This document shows positions 17,411 to 26,291 of a stretch of 30,660 nt of DNA, piece by piece. Each line of letters begins with the position of its first letter. The first letter of the stretch is position 1. The DNA comes from an uncultured Rikenella sp. (GTDB lineage: Bacteria; Bacteroidota; Bacteroidia; Bacteroidales; Rikenellaceae), in assembly GCF_910579375.1 (NCBI RefSeq), contig NZ_CAJTUJ010000014.1:1-30660 (forward strand). The letters run 5' to 3'. A program made the position numbers and the translations under genes. The notes under the pieces are model-generated. The model did not search any database, was not told where the DNA came from, and saw only the letters and a program-made list of their open reading frames with translations.

Positions 17411-18205
17411 ATGGCCGAAGAGACTCCCCGCGCATTTCCGCCCAACGTGCCGGCTCCGCCGCTGCCGCGCAAGGGACAGAAAGCGAACGTGCCACGCGGC
17501 CGTTACAAGGCGCGCGGCATCGTGCTCCACGCCATGAAGTACGGCGACCGCAAGCTGATCGTCCGCATCTTTACGGCCGCTTACGGCCGACGGAGCTACG
17601 TGGCCAAGCTCTCGGCGCAGAACGGGACGCGGGGGTTCTTCCAGCCGCTCTTTATCCTCGATTTCGACGCGTGGGCGGGGCGCAGCGAGATGCACAACAT
17701 CGAACAGCCTCAACTGGGGGTGGCGCTGAGCCAGATGCCGTTCGACATCGTCAAGAGCTCGATCGCGCTGTTTCTTTCCGAACTGCTCTACCGGCTGATC
17801 CAGGACGACGAGCCCGATCCGGGGCTCTATCGTTTTGTCGAGGAGGCGATCACCGAGCTGGACGACATGGAGGAGGGGGTGGCCAATTTCCACCTCTGGT
17901 TCCTCGTGCGGCTGACCGAATACATGGGGTATGCGCCGCGGGACACCTATGCCCCGGGCTACTCGCTGGACTACCGGAACGGGCTCTATACGGCGGATCC
18001 GCCGGCCCACACGCTGGTGATGCCTCCGACCGAGGCGGCGCTGTTCCACACCCTCAACGCGTGTCGGCCGGAGGAGCTCGGAGCGGTCAGGCTGGCGCGC
18101 GAACAGCGGGTGGCGCTGCTGGAACGGCTGATCGACCTCTACGGCTACCATACCGACGCGATCTATAACGTCAATTCATTGCGGATTCTCTCCGAAATCT
18201 TTTGA
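17411..18205 (+). CDS. recO: DNA repair protein RecO
   Basis: A 264-residue RecO, which binds ssDNA and SSB and helps load RecA in the RecFOR pathway of gap repair. After a proline-rich, basic N-terminal extension of about 30 residues, the OB-fold begins with KARGIVLHAMKYGDRKLIVRIFTAAYGRRSYVAKL, the classic RecO opening. The all-alpha middle part (SSIALFLSELLYRLIQDDEPDPGLYRF) and the Bacteroidota-style C-terminus without a zinc finger follow (HTDAIYNVNSLRILSEIF). No internal methionine fits the family start better, so the extension appears genuine unless translation begins at an unusual codon. It is the last gene before a strong hairpin terminator. Confidence 0.9.
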   Translation: MAEETPRAFPPNVPAPPLPRKGQKANVPRGRYKARGIVLHAMKYGDRKLIVRIFTAAYGRRSYVAKLSAQNGTRGFFQPLFILDFDAWAGRSEMHNIEQPQLGVALSQMPFDIVKSSIALFLSELLYRLIQDDEPDPGLYRFVEEAITELDDMEEGVANFHLWFLVRLTEYMGYAPRDTYAPGYSLDYRNGLYTADPPAHTLVMPPTEAALFHTLNACRPEELGAVRLAREQRVALLERLIDLYGYHTDAIYNVNSLRILSEIF

Positions 18206-18222
18206 CAGGACTGAAAACAGAC

Positions 18223-18261
18223 GGGTTCCTGAATCGGCCTTCGCGGCCGATTCAGGAACCC
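18223..18261. terminator. Bidirectional hairpin terminator between recO and tlpA-like gene
   Basis: Arms 18223-18239 and 18245-18261 form a perfect 17-bp stem with a 5-base loop (arm GGGTTCCTGAATCGGCC). It lies between two convergent genes, ending at 18205 and 18290. T-runs are weak on both sides, but stem strength and placement support a shared terminator. Confidence 0.8.
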
Positions 18262-18289
18262 GGTTCCGTCTTGTTTCCGTCCGGTGGGG

Positions 18290-18805
18290 CTATTTCAGGT
18301 ATTCGGACAGCGTCCGGTCGATGGCCTCTCCGCGCAGGCCGCGGGCCACGATCTTCCCGTCCGGCCCGAACAGTACGATGTGGGGAATACCCCGCACTCC
18401 ATAAAGCTTCCCGGCGGCATTGTTCGTGTCGATCATCTGCGGCCAGGTGATGTTCAACTCTTTCACGGCTTTGCCCAGGTTCTCGGGCTTGTCCGCCACG
18501 AAAATTCCCAAGACTTCCAGCCCTTTGTCCTTGTATTTTTTATAGGCTTGCGCGATCACGGGCGTTTCCTTGCGGCACGGCCCGCACCACGAGGCCCAGA
18601 AGTCCACGAGAACGTATTTCCCGCGTCCGACGTAGTCCGACAGTTTCACGGTTCGACCGGCGCTGTCCTGACCTTCGAAGTCGGCGAAAGTGGATTTGGC
18701 CGCGGTTGTTTTAGCGGCTTCTTTGTCCTGCTGCTGCGGAACGAGGGCGTGTGCGGTTGCGGCGCTGGCCATAACCAGTAGCGCCGTAAAAATCCATGTT
18801 TTCAT
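18290..18805 (-). CDS. Periplasmic TlpA/ResA-like thioredoxin-fold protein
   Basis: A 171-residue protein with a signal peptide (residues 1-20, ending AHA) and a single thioredoxin/AhpC-TSA domain from about residue 40. The redox motif is WASWCGPC (C74 and C77), followed by KETPVIAQAYKKYKDKGLEVLGIFVADKPENL. The cis-proline loop is GVRGIPHIVLFGPDGKI. I chose the ATG at 18805: it starts a proper signal peptide, whereas the longer open frame to 18907 would place 34 repeat-derived residues in front. Such proteins reduce periplasmic disulfides or serve cytochrome maturation. A TATCTTCG box on the minus strand at 18831-18838, 26 bases before the start, is a near-match to the Bacteroidota promoter. 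The partner is not apparent locally. Confidence 0.9.
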   Translation of the reverse strand: MKTWIFTALLVMASAATAHALVPQQQDKEAAKTTAAKSTFADFEGQDSAGRTVKLSDYVGRGKYVLVDFWASWCGPCRKETPVIAQAYKKYKDKGLEVLGIFVADKPENLGKAVKELNITWPQMIDTNNAAGKLYGVRGIPHIVLFGPDGKIVARGLRGEAIDRTLSEYLK

Positions 18806-18830
18806 AAAATCATTTTTTTTGTTTACGTTT

Positions 18831-18838
18831 CGAAGATA
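18831..18838 (-). promoter_or_regulatory. Near-consensus promoter box for the tlpA-like gene
   Basis: The minus strand reads TATCTTCG, one base off TAnnTTTG, 26 bases before the ATG. It fits the spacing seen for other boxes in this window. Confidence 0.4.
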
Positions 18839-18876
18839 ATCATTTCTTGCCATTTCTATTCTTTGCCCCGGATAGA

Positions 18877-19287
18877 ACCGTACCTTTCTTGAAAGAAAGG
18901 TACCCAAAGAACTTTCGTGATAGCTACGCTACTCCTTAGGCTCCGCAGTCCTCAGTCTTCGTGAATCTGTCGGGCTGGGTTTTCTCGGCGGGGCGCATAT
19001 AATGCGAGTATTACCCTAATGCGCCCGCACCGGAAAACCCCAGCCCAACGAACAAACCGAGATTTGGGCCGCCGGCAGCTTTAGGATGCGTCAGCTCCGT
19101 CTAAAGTTTGGCTACGCGTTGCCTTCGGCTTCCTCGTGCTATCTCGGCATAGCCCGTAAACGGTCTCTGCTCTCGGAACGCTACTCGGTTCCTCCTTGCA
19201 CCTCGGCCATTCAAACAAGTTTGATGGCGCTCGGTTGCAGCGTCGGTTTTCTGGTTCTCTTTGTTCACAAAGAGAACAGTACCCTCC
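18877..19287 (+). repeat. Composite palindromic repeat element, full copy (E1)
   Basis: This 411-bp gene-free element is built of hairpins in series. It starts with an 11-bp hairpin (arm GTACCTTTCTT, 18880-18903). Next is a large imperfect hairpin with outer arms GGGCTGGGTTTTC (18972-18984) and 19033-19046 and inner arms GGGCGCAT (18991-18998) and ATGCGCCC (19019-19026). A module matching 1019-1114 follows at 19101-19196. It ends in a hairpin around 19256-19279 (arm TTCTCTTTGT), then AGAACAGTACCCTCC. A shorter copy in opposite orientation is at 30357-30640. No transposase is encoded, so any mobility would depend on an enzyme elsewhere. Confidence 0.75.
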
Positions 19288-19348
19288 TGCTCAATGAAAA
19301 TATATATAGTCAATGAAATCGTCTGTCAGTGAATCGGTAAAAAAAGAT

Positions 19349-19356
19349 TAACTTAG
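19349..19356 (+). promoter_or_regulatory. Possible promoter box for the DUF2723 gene
   Basis: TAACTTAG is a weak match to TAnnTTTG, 47 bases before the ATG at 19404 and just outside the repeat element. Confidence 0.3.
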
Positions 19357-19403
19357 CCACCGCAAATAGCATACCAATCACCCATTTGAAAAAGAGAGAG
19401 TCA

Positions 19404-22400
19404 ATGAGCAGTTTTGGTAAACGCAGCCTGTGGGGCGGCTGGATCGTTTTCGCGATCGCCAGCCTCACCTATCTGCTGACCATGGAGCCCACCGCCAGCT
19501 TGTGGGATTGCAGCGAATTTATCGCCACCAGTTATAAACTCGAAGTGGGACACCCGCCGGGAACCCCTTTCTTCTTTCTTATCAACCGGTTGGGAGCGAT
19601 CTTTGCCGGTGATCCGACCTTGGTGGCCGGGGCGATTAATGCCCTTTCGGCCTTGGAGAGCGGCCTGACCATCGCCTTCCTCTTCTGGAGCATCGCGCAT
19701 CTCGGGCGGCGCATGTACCGCAAAGAGGAGAACGAACTTACCGACGGACAGAGCTGGGCCGTGATCGGTGCCGCAGCGATCGGATCGTTGGCCTATACCT
19801 GGACCGACACCTTCTGGTTCTCGGCCGTCGAGGCCGAGGTGTACGCCTTGTCGTCGCTCTTTACAGCCGTTGTTTTCTGGGCCATTCTCAAGTGGGAGAA
19901 CGTTGCCGATCGGCCGGGGAGCAACCGCTGGCTGGTGCTCATCGCTTATCTGATGGGGCTCTCCGTGGGGGCGCATATCTTGAACCTGCTGGCCATCCCG
20001 GCACTCGTCTTTATCTACTACTTCAAGAAATTCCCCGGACGGCCGAAAGCCGAACTCTGGAAACCGGGCGCCATTTCAGTCTTGCTGACCGGCGCATTCT
20101 ATATCCTCACCCCTACGGTGGTGTCGATCGGGGCGTTCGTCGACCGGATCTTCGTGAACGGATTCGGACTGGGAGTCAACAGCGGACTCGTGACATTCGT
20201 GGTGCTGTTGTTGTGCGGCCTCGGCTGGGGCGTGTGGCGGACCCAGCAGCGCGGACAGGTCGGGTGGAATACCATTCTGCTCTCCACGGCCATGGTGATC
20301 GTCGGCATCTCGACCTACGGCATCGTGCTGATCCGCGCCGGTATCAACCCGCCGATGAACAGCAACAACCCGAGCAATCCCTATGCGCTGCTTTCGTTCC
20401 TCAACCGGGAGCAATACGGCAGTCGGCCGCTCATTTACGGCGAGAGCTACGCCTCGCCGGCGGTGGCGTCGAAATACAGCGACTCCTATTTCGTAGACGA
20501 AGAGGGCAAGTACCGACCGATGTCTACGGTGGTCGGGTTCGAGTACGACGGGAAGACCAAGATGCTCTTCCCGCGCATGTACAGCGCCGAGGCGAGCCAT
20601 GTGCAGGAGTACAAACGGTGGGCGGATGTCAAGGGACGAAAAGTCCGGACGGAGGAGGGGAAGATGGTGACCGTGCCGACCTTCGGCGAGAACCTCAAAT
20701 TCTTCTTCGCCTATCAGCTCAATAACATGTACTGGCGGTACTTCCTCTGGAACTTCGTGGGGCGGCAGAGCGATATTCAGAACCACTCGATCATCGACGG
20801 GAACTGGATGAGCGGTATTCGGCCCCTCGACGAGCTCTATCTCGGGCCGCAGGACAATCTGCCGTCGGAGGTGGCGGCCAACCGGGGGCGGAACACCTAC
20901 TACTTCCTGCCGTTTATCCTCGGGCTGATCGGCTTCTTCTATCAGCTCAAACGCGACGGGCGGAACTTCCTGGTCGTTTTCCTGCTCTTCTTCATGACCG
21001 GGCTGGCCATCATCCTCTACCTGAACCAGACGCCGTTGCAGCCCAGAGAGCGGGACTATGCTTATGCCGGGTCGTTCTATGCCTTTGCGATCTGGATCGG
21101 GCTGGGCTTGCTGTGGGTCTACGATCTGTTGCGCCGCAAGGCATTCAAGACCGACGGGCGGCTGGCGGCTGCCGTGGCGTTTGTGATTTGCGCGTCGGTG
21201 CCGACCGTGCTGGCGGTGCAGAACTGGGATGACCACGACCGGAGCCATCGGTACGTGGCGCGCGATATGGGGTATAACTACCTGACGAGCGTGCTGCCCA
21301 ACGGGATTATTATCGACTACGGGGATAACGACACCTTCCCGTTGTGGTACAATCAGGAGGTGGAAAATGTGCGGCCGGATGTGCGGGTGATGAACTCGTC
21401 GTACATTGGCGGCGACTGGTATATCGACCAGATGCGGATGAAAGCCAACGATTCGGAAGCGATTCCGCACTCGCTGCCGCGGGAGAAATACTATGGCGAC
21501 GCGGTGGGGCAGTTCCTGATCCGCGAGGTGGACAAGCCGGACGGCACGCCGTGGACGGCGCAGGAGGTGATGACGGTGGTGAACAGCAACGATCCGCGGA
21601 CGCGGGTGGTGGTCGATCGGGACGGGACGATGATGGACATCGTGCCGGCGCGGCGTATTGCGATTCCGGTCAACAAGGAGAATGTGCTTCGGAGCGGGGT
21701 CGTTCGGCCGGAAGATGCGCATCTGATCGAGGATACGATCTATCTGGAGATCAATCCGAACAAGTCGGTGTTGTCAGCGGGCGAGATGGTCTTTCTCGAT
21801 TTGCTGGCTTCGAACGACTGGACGCGGCCGATCTATTTCACTTCGCCGGCCGATCTCTTGAAGTGGGGGTTGGTGCATTACGGCGGCGGACAGGGGCAGG
21901 CCTGGTCTTATCTCCAGCAGGATGGGATGGCTTACCGGCTGGTGCCGATCAAGTCGCCGATCGAACGGTCGTTCGGCATCGGACGGATCGATACGGAGAC
22001 GCTGTACGATAACCTGATGAATCGTTATCGGTACGGAAATGTCGGTGATCCGCGAGTCTATGTGGATGCGTTCGTTACGAACACTTTTGCGGCGTCGCAA
22101 CTGCGTTCGTCGTTTGCCCGGTTGGCCAACGCGCTGACGGAGCAGGGCGATACGATCCGGGCGGTCGAGGTGTTGGATCGGGCGATGCGCGAGATGCCGC
22201 TGGAGCAGTTGCGGATGGACGATATGGTGCCTTATCTGGTCGAGGCGTACTACAAGGCGGGGGCGTATGACAAGGGGAATGCGCTGGCGAGACAGTCGGC
22301 GGCGGTTCTGACGGAGTATGTGGATTATTACGACCGATTCCGGGGGGCAAAGAAGGCGCTGGTCGAAGAGGAGGCGTTGGATCGGTTGCGGACGCTGTAT

Positions 22401-22478
22401 AGTCTCTATTTGATTGCAGGGCAGCATGGTCAGGAGGAGATCGTGGTGTTGTGCGAGCCTTATTTCGGCGGTTTCTGA
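19404..22478 (+). CDS. DUF2723 (TMEM260-like) multi-pass membrane protein
   Basis: A 1024-residue protein whose first 600 or so residues are mostly membrane spans and whose C-terminal 400 are soluble. The opening (GWIVFAIASLTYLLTMEPTASLWDCSEFIATSYKLEVGHPPGTPFF) is the hallmark of DUF2723; the acidic D-C-S-E loop after the first span resembles the catalytic loop of GT-C glycosyltransferases. Later landmarks are FWFSAVEAEVYALSSLF, QTPLQPRERDYAYAGSFYAFAIWIG and IIDYGDNDTFPLWYNQEV. The human homolog TMEM260 is a protein O-mannosyltransferase, so a role in protein or lipid glycosylation is likely but not shown for bacterial members. I chose the ATG at 19404 over the TTG at 19386. The gene is monocistronic, with a strong terminator 20 bases after the stop. 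Confidence 0.88.
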   Translation: MSSFGKRSLWGGWIVFAIASLTYLLTMEPTASLWDCSEFIATSYKLEVGHPPGTPFFFLINRLGAIFAGDPTLVAGAINALSALESGLTIAFLFWSIAHLGRRMYRKEENELTDGQSWAVIGAAAIGSLAYTWTDTFWFSAVEAEVYALSSLFTAVVFWAILKWENVADRPGSNRWLVLIAYLMGLSVGAHILNLLAIPALVFIYYFKKFPGRPKAELWKPGAISVLLTGAFYILTPTVVSIGAFVDRIFVNGFGLGVNSGLVTFVVLLLCGLGWGVWRTQQRGQVGWNTILLSTAMVIVGISTYGIVLIRAGINPPMNSNNPSNPYALLSFLNREQYGSRPLIYGESYASPAVASKYSDSYFVDEEGKYRPMSTVVGFEYDGKTKMLFPRMYSAEASHVQEYKRWADVKGRKVRTEEGKMVTVPTFGENLKFFFAYQLNNMYWRYFLWNFVGRQSDIQNHSIIDGNWMSGIRPLDELYLGPQDNLPSEVAANRGRNTYYFLPFILGLIGFFYQLKRDGRNFLVVFLLFFMTGLAIILYLNQTPLQPRERDYAYAGSFYAFAIWIGLGLLWVYDLLRRKAFKTDGRLAAAVAFVICASVPTVLAVQNWDDHDRSHRYVARDMGYNYLTSVLPNGIIIDYGDNDTFPLWYNQEVENVRPDVRVMNSSYIGGDWYIDQMRMKANDSEAIPHSLPREKYYGDAVGQFLIREVDKPDGTPWTAQEVMTVVNSNDPRTRVVVDRDGTMMDIVPARRIAIPVNKENVLRSGVVRPEDAHLIEDTIYLEINPNKSVLSAGEMVFLDLLASNDWTRPIYFTSPADLLKWGLVHYGGGQGQAWSYLQQDGMAYRLVPIKSPIERSFGIGRIDTETLYDNLMNRYRYGNVGDPRVYVDAFVTNTFAASQLRSSFARLANALTEQGDTIRAVEVLDRAMREMPLEQLRMDDMVPYLVEAYYKAGAYDKGNALARQSAAVLTEYVDYYDRFRGAKKALVEEEALDRLRTLYSLYLIAGQHGQEEIVVLCEPYFGGF

Positions 22479-22498
22479 TTTCCGGTCTCCTGATGTTT

Positions 22499-22541
22499 GT
22501 CGGTCGCCTTGAAGATTGCTTCAAGGCGACCGACTGTTTTA
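22499..22541 (+). terminator. Rho-independent terminator after the DUF2723 gene
   Basis: Arms 22499-22514 and 22519-22534 make a perfect 16-bp stem (arm GTCGGTCGCCTTGAAG) with a 4-base loop, followed by TGTTTTATT. It starts 20 bases past the stop codon. Confidence 0.9.
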
Positions 22542-22636
22542 TTCGGGGCGATTCTGTCGTTGTGGCGTGCGAACAAAGATTAGGGCCGCCGGCAGCTGGA
22601 GGATGCGTCAGCATCCGTCTGAAGTTTTTTCGGTTC

Positions 22637-22743
22637 CTTTTGTTCACAACCGACGCTGCCGGCGAGTGCAATGCAAACGCAGTTTGCAAATTGCCGAGCG
22701 GCGAGGAGGAAAACGAGCGGAGCGAAGTTAAAAAGAACAGTTC
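22637..22743 (+). repeat. Copy of the dispersed module with AAAAAGAACAG end
   Basis: These 107 bases align without gaps to 28128-28234 with only a few differences, including the shared core TTGCCGAGCGGCGAGGAGGA and the end GTTAAAAAGAACAGT. The left boundary differs: here it is preceded by the GGATGCGTCAGC...CTGAAGTTT module found also at 19084-19107. Confidence 0.8.
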
Positions 22744-22775
22744 CAGCCGGGGTAATGACCAGATCGCGTGCCGCG

Positions 22776-23014
22776 CCTTAAGGGGGAAATCGTCAAACCT
22801 CGCTTGCGTGTTTTGACAAGATTTCCCAAGGCGCGCGGTCAAACGGTGTGTGAAATCCGTCGCCCGCCTGCCTTAAGAGGGATTTTACTCGTTTTGCGGT
22901 GAGCAAGATCGAGATGAAATCCCAGCGGGCGATGAGAAAAAGCCGCGCGCCACGCCTTAAAAGGGAAATCGTCAAAATGTGCTGGCACGTTTTGACAAGA
23001 TTTCCCAAGGCGCG
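22776..23014. repeat. Tandem pair of long palindromic (REP-like) units with a third unit between
   Basis: Units at 22776-22837 and 22954-23014 are nearly the same and are themselves palindromic. Each reads CGCCTTAA, a GGGAAATC arm, GTCAAA, a loop of about 14 bases, TTTTGAC, then GATTTCCC and AAGGCGCGCG. Between them, 22850-22935 forms a weaker palindrome (GAAATCC and CGCCCGC arms pairing with GAAATCCC and GCGGGCG). This layout resembles paired REP/BIME elements in an intergenic space. Confidence 0.7.
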
Positions 23015-23781
23015 CGAAAACGCGGCGGAGCGAAAGCGGAGCCGCAGTAGGGCGGACACGGGGCGGAGAATTGGGGCGAGCTTTGGGCCGTGCCTGTTCT
23101 TCGGGCGCGAAAACCGATTACGGTTTTCGCGTCGCGCCGGGCCGAGCAGGGGGCTGAGATTTGGGCGGTGGATTGGGCTGTACTTTTGCCCGGGTAGTGG
23201 GGCGAGAGCGAATAGCTAAGTTCCCGTGTCAACGGTCGGCCCTCCGCAGCCCCCGGATGCGGAGGGGACGCACAGCGTCTTTTACTGGCCGCCTCAGCCT
23301 TAATATTCGTCCTCCGCTGGCTGCGGCCGAAAATAAATAGGCAGTGCTCTTGTGAGCCGTAGGGTTGTGCGGGCCGAAGCCTCCCGCCGCGGAGGGACGC
23401 ACAGCGTCTTTTGCTGCCAGTCTCTACCCCAAACCCCGCAGGCTTCGACCCGCTCAGGCGATAAGGCTGAACTTGTTGGCTGTGCTCTTGCGGCTCACAG
23501 AGCCGCGCAGTCCGCCGCCCTGGCAGGTGGCGGACTGCAACTCGTCGGCGCTCGTTGCTGCTCTCCGCTGGCGGCGAACTACTATAGGCTGAGGATGAAT
23601 TCGACAGAAAGGGGTAGTGCTTATGCGACCCTTTGGGTCGCGCGGGCCGGACGCCTGCCCACGGGCGGCCCGCAACACGCCGCTTGCGCGTCGAGAATTG
23701 CGGCACCTCCCGGGCGTCCGTCCACCCAAAGTCAACCAAAAGTAGGGTAGAGGCTGGCATTAAAAGACGCCTTGCGTCCGT

Positions 23782-24018
23782 TTATTCCGAGAGGCACCGC
23801 AACTGAAGACCGTGAGCACGATCAGCCGGACTTGTAGGCACCAGATGCGTTTCGCCGAAATTCAAAAGCACACTGTAAGCCTCAGTAGCCGTAATCGACC
23901 AGCCCAGCCCATACCGGCCGCAGCCCGTTATGTCACCCAATGCCGCATAGCGTCCCGGATCGCGGAAGCCCGGGGCGGAGCGATAGTCGTAGCTGACCGA
24001 TCCTTCAAAAGTACCCAT
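23782..24018 (-). pseudogene. C-terminal fragment of a FISUMP-type (major paralogous) domain, copy A
   Basis: Read on the minus strand, the last 64 codons before TAA (23782-23976) give a sequence ending HGLQLRCLSE. It has APGFRD, a GRY/GRYGLGWS core and spaced L, F and R residues, the pattern of the C-terminus of Fibrobacter succinogenes major paralogous (FISUMP) domains (typically G-NN-G-YWSS ... NGFSVRC). The frame stays open upstream but runs into the divergently coded uvrB start at 24063, so the N-terminal part of the gene is gone. The ATG at 24016-24018 would give only 78 residues and no signal peptide. The fragment's 3' end and 3' flank are almost identical to copy B at 27 kb. Confidence 0.6.
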
Positions 24019-24062
24019 AGTACAACATATATCTTCTCCTGCGACGTTAATTAACCGATAAG

Positions 24063-26252
24063 ATGGACTTCGTACTGCATTCCGACTTCGCCCCCACCGG
24101 CGACCAACCCGAAGCGATCGCCGCTTTGGTTCGTTCGTTGCAGGACGGGACACGGCATAACACCCTGCTGGGCGTCACCGGCTCCGGGAAGACCTTCACC
24201 ATGGCCAACGTCATCCGGGAGCTCGGCAAACCCGCCCTCGTGCTCAGCCACAACAAGACCCTCGCCGCACAGCTTTATGGCGAATTCCGCGGATTTTTCC
24301 CCGAGAACGCCGTCGAATACTTCGTCTCCTACTACGACTACTACCAGCCCGAAGCCTACCTCCCCACCTCCGACACCTACATCGAGAAAGACCTCTCCAT
24401 CAACGACGAGATCGAGAAACTGCGGCTCAGCACCACCAGCTCGCTGCTCTCCGGTCGGAACGATATCGTCGTCGTCAGCTCCGTATCCTGCCTCTACGGG
24501 ATCGGGAACCCCTCCGACTTCCACGCCAATACCATTCAAATCAAACAGAGCGAAGACCTGCCGCGGCAAAAACTGCTCTATCAGCTCGTCGACGGCCTCT
24601 ACTCCCGGAACGACATCGAATTCAGCCGAGGCACATTCCGCGTGGCAGGGGATACGGTGGACGTGCACGTGGCCTACGGGGATAAGGCCTATCGCATCGT
24701 GCAGTGGGGCGACACCGTCGAAGAGATCCATTCCATCGACCCGATTACCGGCCAGCGGCTCGAGCAGCTCGATCGCGTGACCATCTATCCCGCCAATATC
24801 TTCGTCACCACCCGCGACCGGATCAACTCGGCCGTGATCCAGATCCAGCACGACCTCTCCGCCCAGTACGATTTCTTTATGCAGCGCGGCGAAGAGCAGT
24901 ACGCCAAGCGGCTCAAGCAGCGGGTCGAGTACGACCTCGAAATGATCAAAGAGCTGGGTTATTGCTCCGGGATCGAGAACTACTCGCGCTACTTCGACGG
25001 GCGGCTGCCCGGGACACGGCCATTCTGTCTGCTGGACTACTTCCCGGACGACTTCCTGATCATCATTGACGAGAGCCACGTGACCATACCTCAGATACGA
25101 GCCATGTACGGCGGCGACCACGCCCGGAAAAAGAACCTCGTGGAGTACGGTTTCCGGCTTCCGGCCGCCATCGACAACCGGCCGCTGAAGTTCGAAGAAT
25201 TCGAAGCGTTAGTGCCTCAGGCCGTTTACGTGAGCGCCACCCCGGCCGACTACGAGCTGAACAAGTCGGAAGGGGTAGTGGTCGAGCAGGTGATTCGCCC
25301 GACGGGGCTGCTCGATCCGGAGATCGAGATACGTCCGACAGCCGACCAGATCGACGACCTGATCGGCGAGATCGAGGTACGGGCCGAGAAAGACCAACGC
25401 GTGCTGGTCACGACGCTGACCAAGCGGATGGCCGAAGAGCTGACCCGCTATTTCGAAAAGGTGGGGATTCGGTGTCGGTATATCCATTCCGATGTGGATA
25501 CTTTGGAACGGATCGAAATCATGGACGATCTGCGTGCCGGTCGATTCGACGTGCTGGTGGGGGTCAACCTGTTGCGAGAGGGGCTGGACTTGCCGGAGGT
25601 CTCGCTGGTGGCGATTATGGACGCCGACAAGGAGGGTTTCCTGCGTTCGGCGCGTTCGCTGACTCAGACGGCGGGTCGTGCGGCGCGCCACTTGGAGGGG
25701 CGGGTGATTATGTATGCCGACAAGATTACCGACTCGATGCGCCAGACGATCGACGAGACGGAGCGGCGGCGCGAGAAGCAGATGAATTACAACCTGTCGC
25801 ACGGAATTACGCCTCAGGCGGTGCAGAAGATGAGCAAATCGACCTTGGGAGAAGATTCTCCGCTGGCGGCCTCTCTGCCATCCGCCAAGGTGGCTGCCGC
25901 GGGGGCGACGACGGTCGAACGGCCGTTCGGAACGGGCAGCGCGACGGGAGATGCGGGAGTGGTGTACGATATGGAGGCTCCGTTGTCGATGGTGGCAGAC
26001 CCGGTGGTGGATTACATGTCGGCATCGGATATCGAGAGTGCGATCGCCCGGGCGCGGGAGATGATGGAACAGGCGGCCAAAGAGTTGGACTTTCTGACCG
26101 CGGCGCGTTATCGGGACGAGATGTTTGCTTTGCAGCGTAAGTTGCCGTCGTCGGAGCACGCGGGGAGAGTTTCGCCGTCAGTTAAGAACAGTGTGCGAGG
26201 CGAATCGAAAGCGGGGATAGGTAAGTCGCGGAAGCGGACGAAGATTTTGTAG
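24063..26252 (+). CDS. uvrB: UvrABC excision repair helicase subunit UvrB
   Basis: A 729-residue UvrB, the damage-verifying helicase subunit of nucleotide excision repair that works with UvrA and UvrC. Landmarks in order: a FAPTGDQPEAI opening; the Walker A loop GVTGSGKTFT near residue 40; the damage-probing beta-hairpin region SYYDYYQPEAYLPTSDTYIEKD; IIIDESHVT (Walker B); VGVNLLREGLDLPEVSLVAIMDADKEGFLRS; QTAGRAARH (motif VI); and a C-terminal UVR domain (about 658-695; MMEQAAKELDFLTAARYRDEM) that docks UvrC. It is longer than E. coli UvrB (673), because of a glycine/alanine-rich linker before the UVR domain and a basic tail ending GKSRKRTKIL. The terminator lies 13 bases past the stop. It is flanked on both sides by repeat complexes. 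Confidence 0.97.
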   Translation: MDFVLHSDFAPTGDQPEAIAALVRSLQDGTRHNTLLGVTGSGKTFTMANVIRELGKPALVLSHNKTLAAQLYGEFRGFFPENAVEYFVSYYDYYQPEAYLPTSDTYIEKDLSINDEIEKLRLSTTSSLLSGRNDIVVVSSVSCLYGIGNPSDFHANTIQIKQSEDLPRQKLLYQLVDGLYSRNDIEFSRGTFRVAGDTVDVHVAYGDKAYRIVQWGDTVEEIHSIDPITGQRLEQLDRVTIYPANIFVTTRDRINSAVIQIQHDLSAQYDFFMQRGEEQYAKRLKQRVEYDLEMIKELGYCSGIENYSRYFDGRLPGTRPFCLLDYFPDDFLIIIDESHVTIPQIRAMYGGDHARKKNLVEYGFRLPAAIDNRPLKFEEFEALVPQAVYVSATPADYELNKSEGVVVEQVIRPTGLLDPEIEIRPTADQIDDLIGEIEVRAEKDQRVLVTTLTKRMAEELTRYFEKVGIRCRYIHSDVDTLERIEIMDDLRAGRFDVLVGVNLLREGLDLPEVSLVAIMDADKEGFLRSARSLTQTAGRAARHLEGRVIMYADKITDSMRQTIDETERRREKQMNYNLSHGITPQAVQKMSKSTLGEDSPLAASLPSAKVAAAGATTVERPFGTGSATGDAGVVYDMEAPLSMVADPVVDYMSASDIESAIARAREMMEQAAKELDFLTAARYRDEMFALQRKLPSSEHAGRVSPSVKNSVRGESKAGIGKSRKRTKIL

Positions 26253-26265
26253 TTGAGATGTTTCC

Positions 26266-26291
26266 AGCCCGGCCTTCGCCGGGCTTTTTTG
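26266..26291 (+). terminator. Rho-independent terminator after uvrB
   Basis: Stem AGCCCGGC (26266-26273) pairs with 26278-26285 across a 4-base CTTC loop and is followed directly by T residues (26285-26290). Confidence 0.95.

Larger units (their letters stand above)
22535..24062. repeat. Repeat complex upstream of uvrB (1.5 kb, gene-free)
   Basis: No credible intact gene lies here. In order I see: a dispersed module (22580-22745) related to copies at 1.1 and 28.1 kb; two near-identical palindromic units (22776-22837 and 22954-23014); an intervening unit (22850-22935) related to 26514-26575; a GCGGAGCGAAAGCG-type module (23016-23085, copy at 26596-26672); an 11-bp hairpin (23106-23131); a module at 23507-23593 that recurs at 26700-26788; a hairpin with arm GCGACCC at 23625-23641, copied at 26683-26699; and a FISUMP C-terminal remnant on the minus strand. 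The long ORFs in this stretch change frame with the repeats and carry no family signal. Confidence 0.75.

Noticed and set aside
18806..18907. Upstream extension of the TlpA-like protein by 34 residues
   Set aside because: It would run into the repeat element and the promoter box and would hide a proper signal peptide that starts at 18805.
20076..21722. 548-codon minus-strand frame opposite the DUF2723 gene
   Set aside because: The composition is rich in R, H, P and V, typical of an antisense shadow, with no recognisable domain.
22535..23060. Possible CRISPR array in the spaced palindromes
   Set aside because: Only two similar units are present, spaced by a different palindrome, with no regular repeat-spacer pattern and no cas genes.
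23352..23750. 132-codon frame in the repeat complex before uvrB
   Set aside because: It is made of repeat modules that recur in other frames at 26.7-26.9 kb; a real gene would keep its frame.
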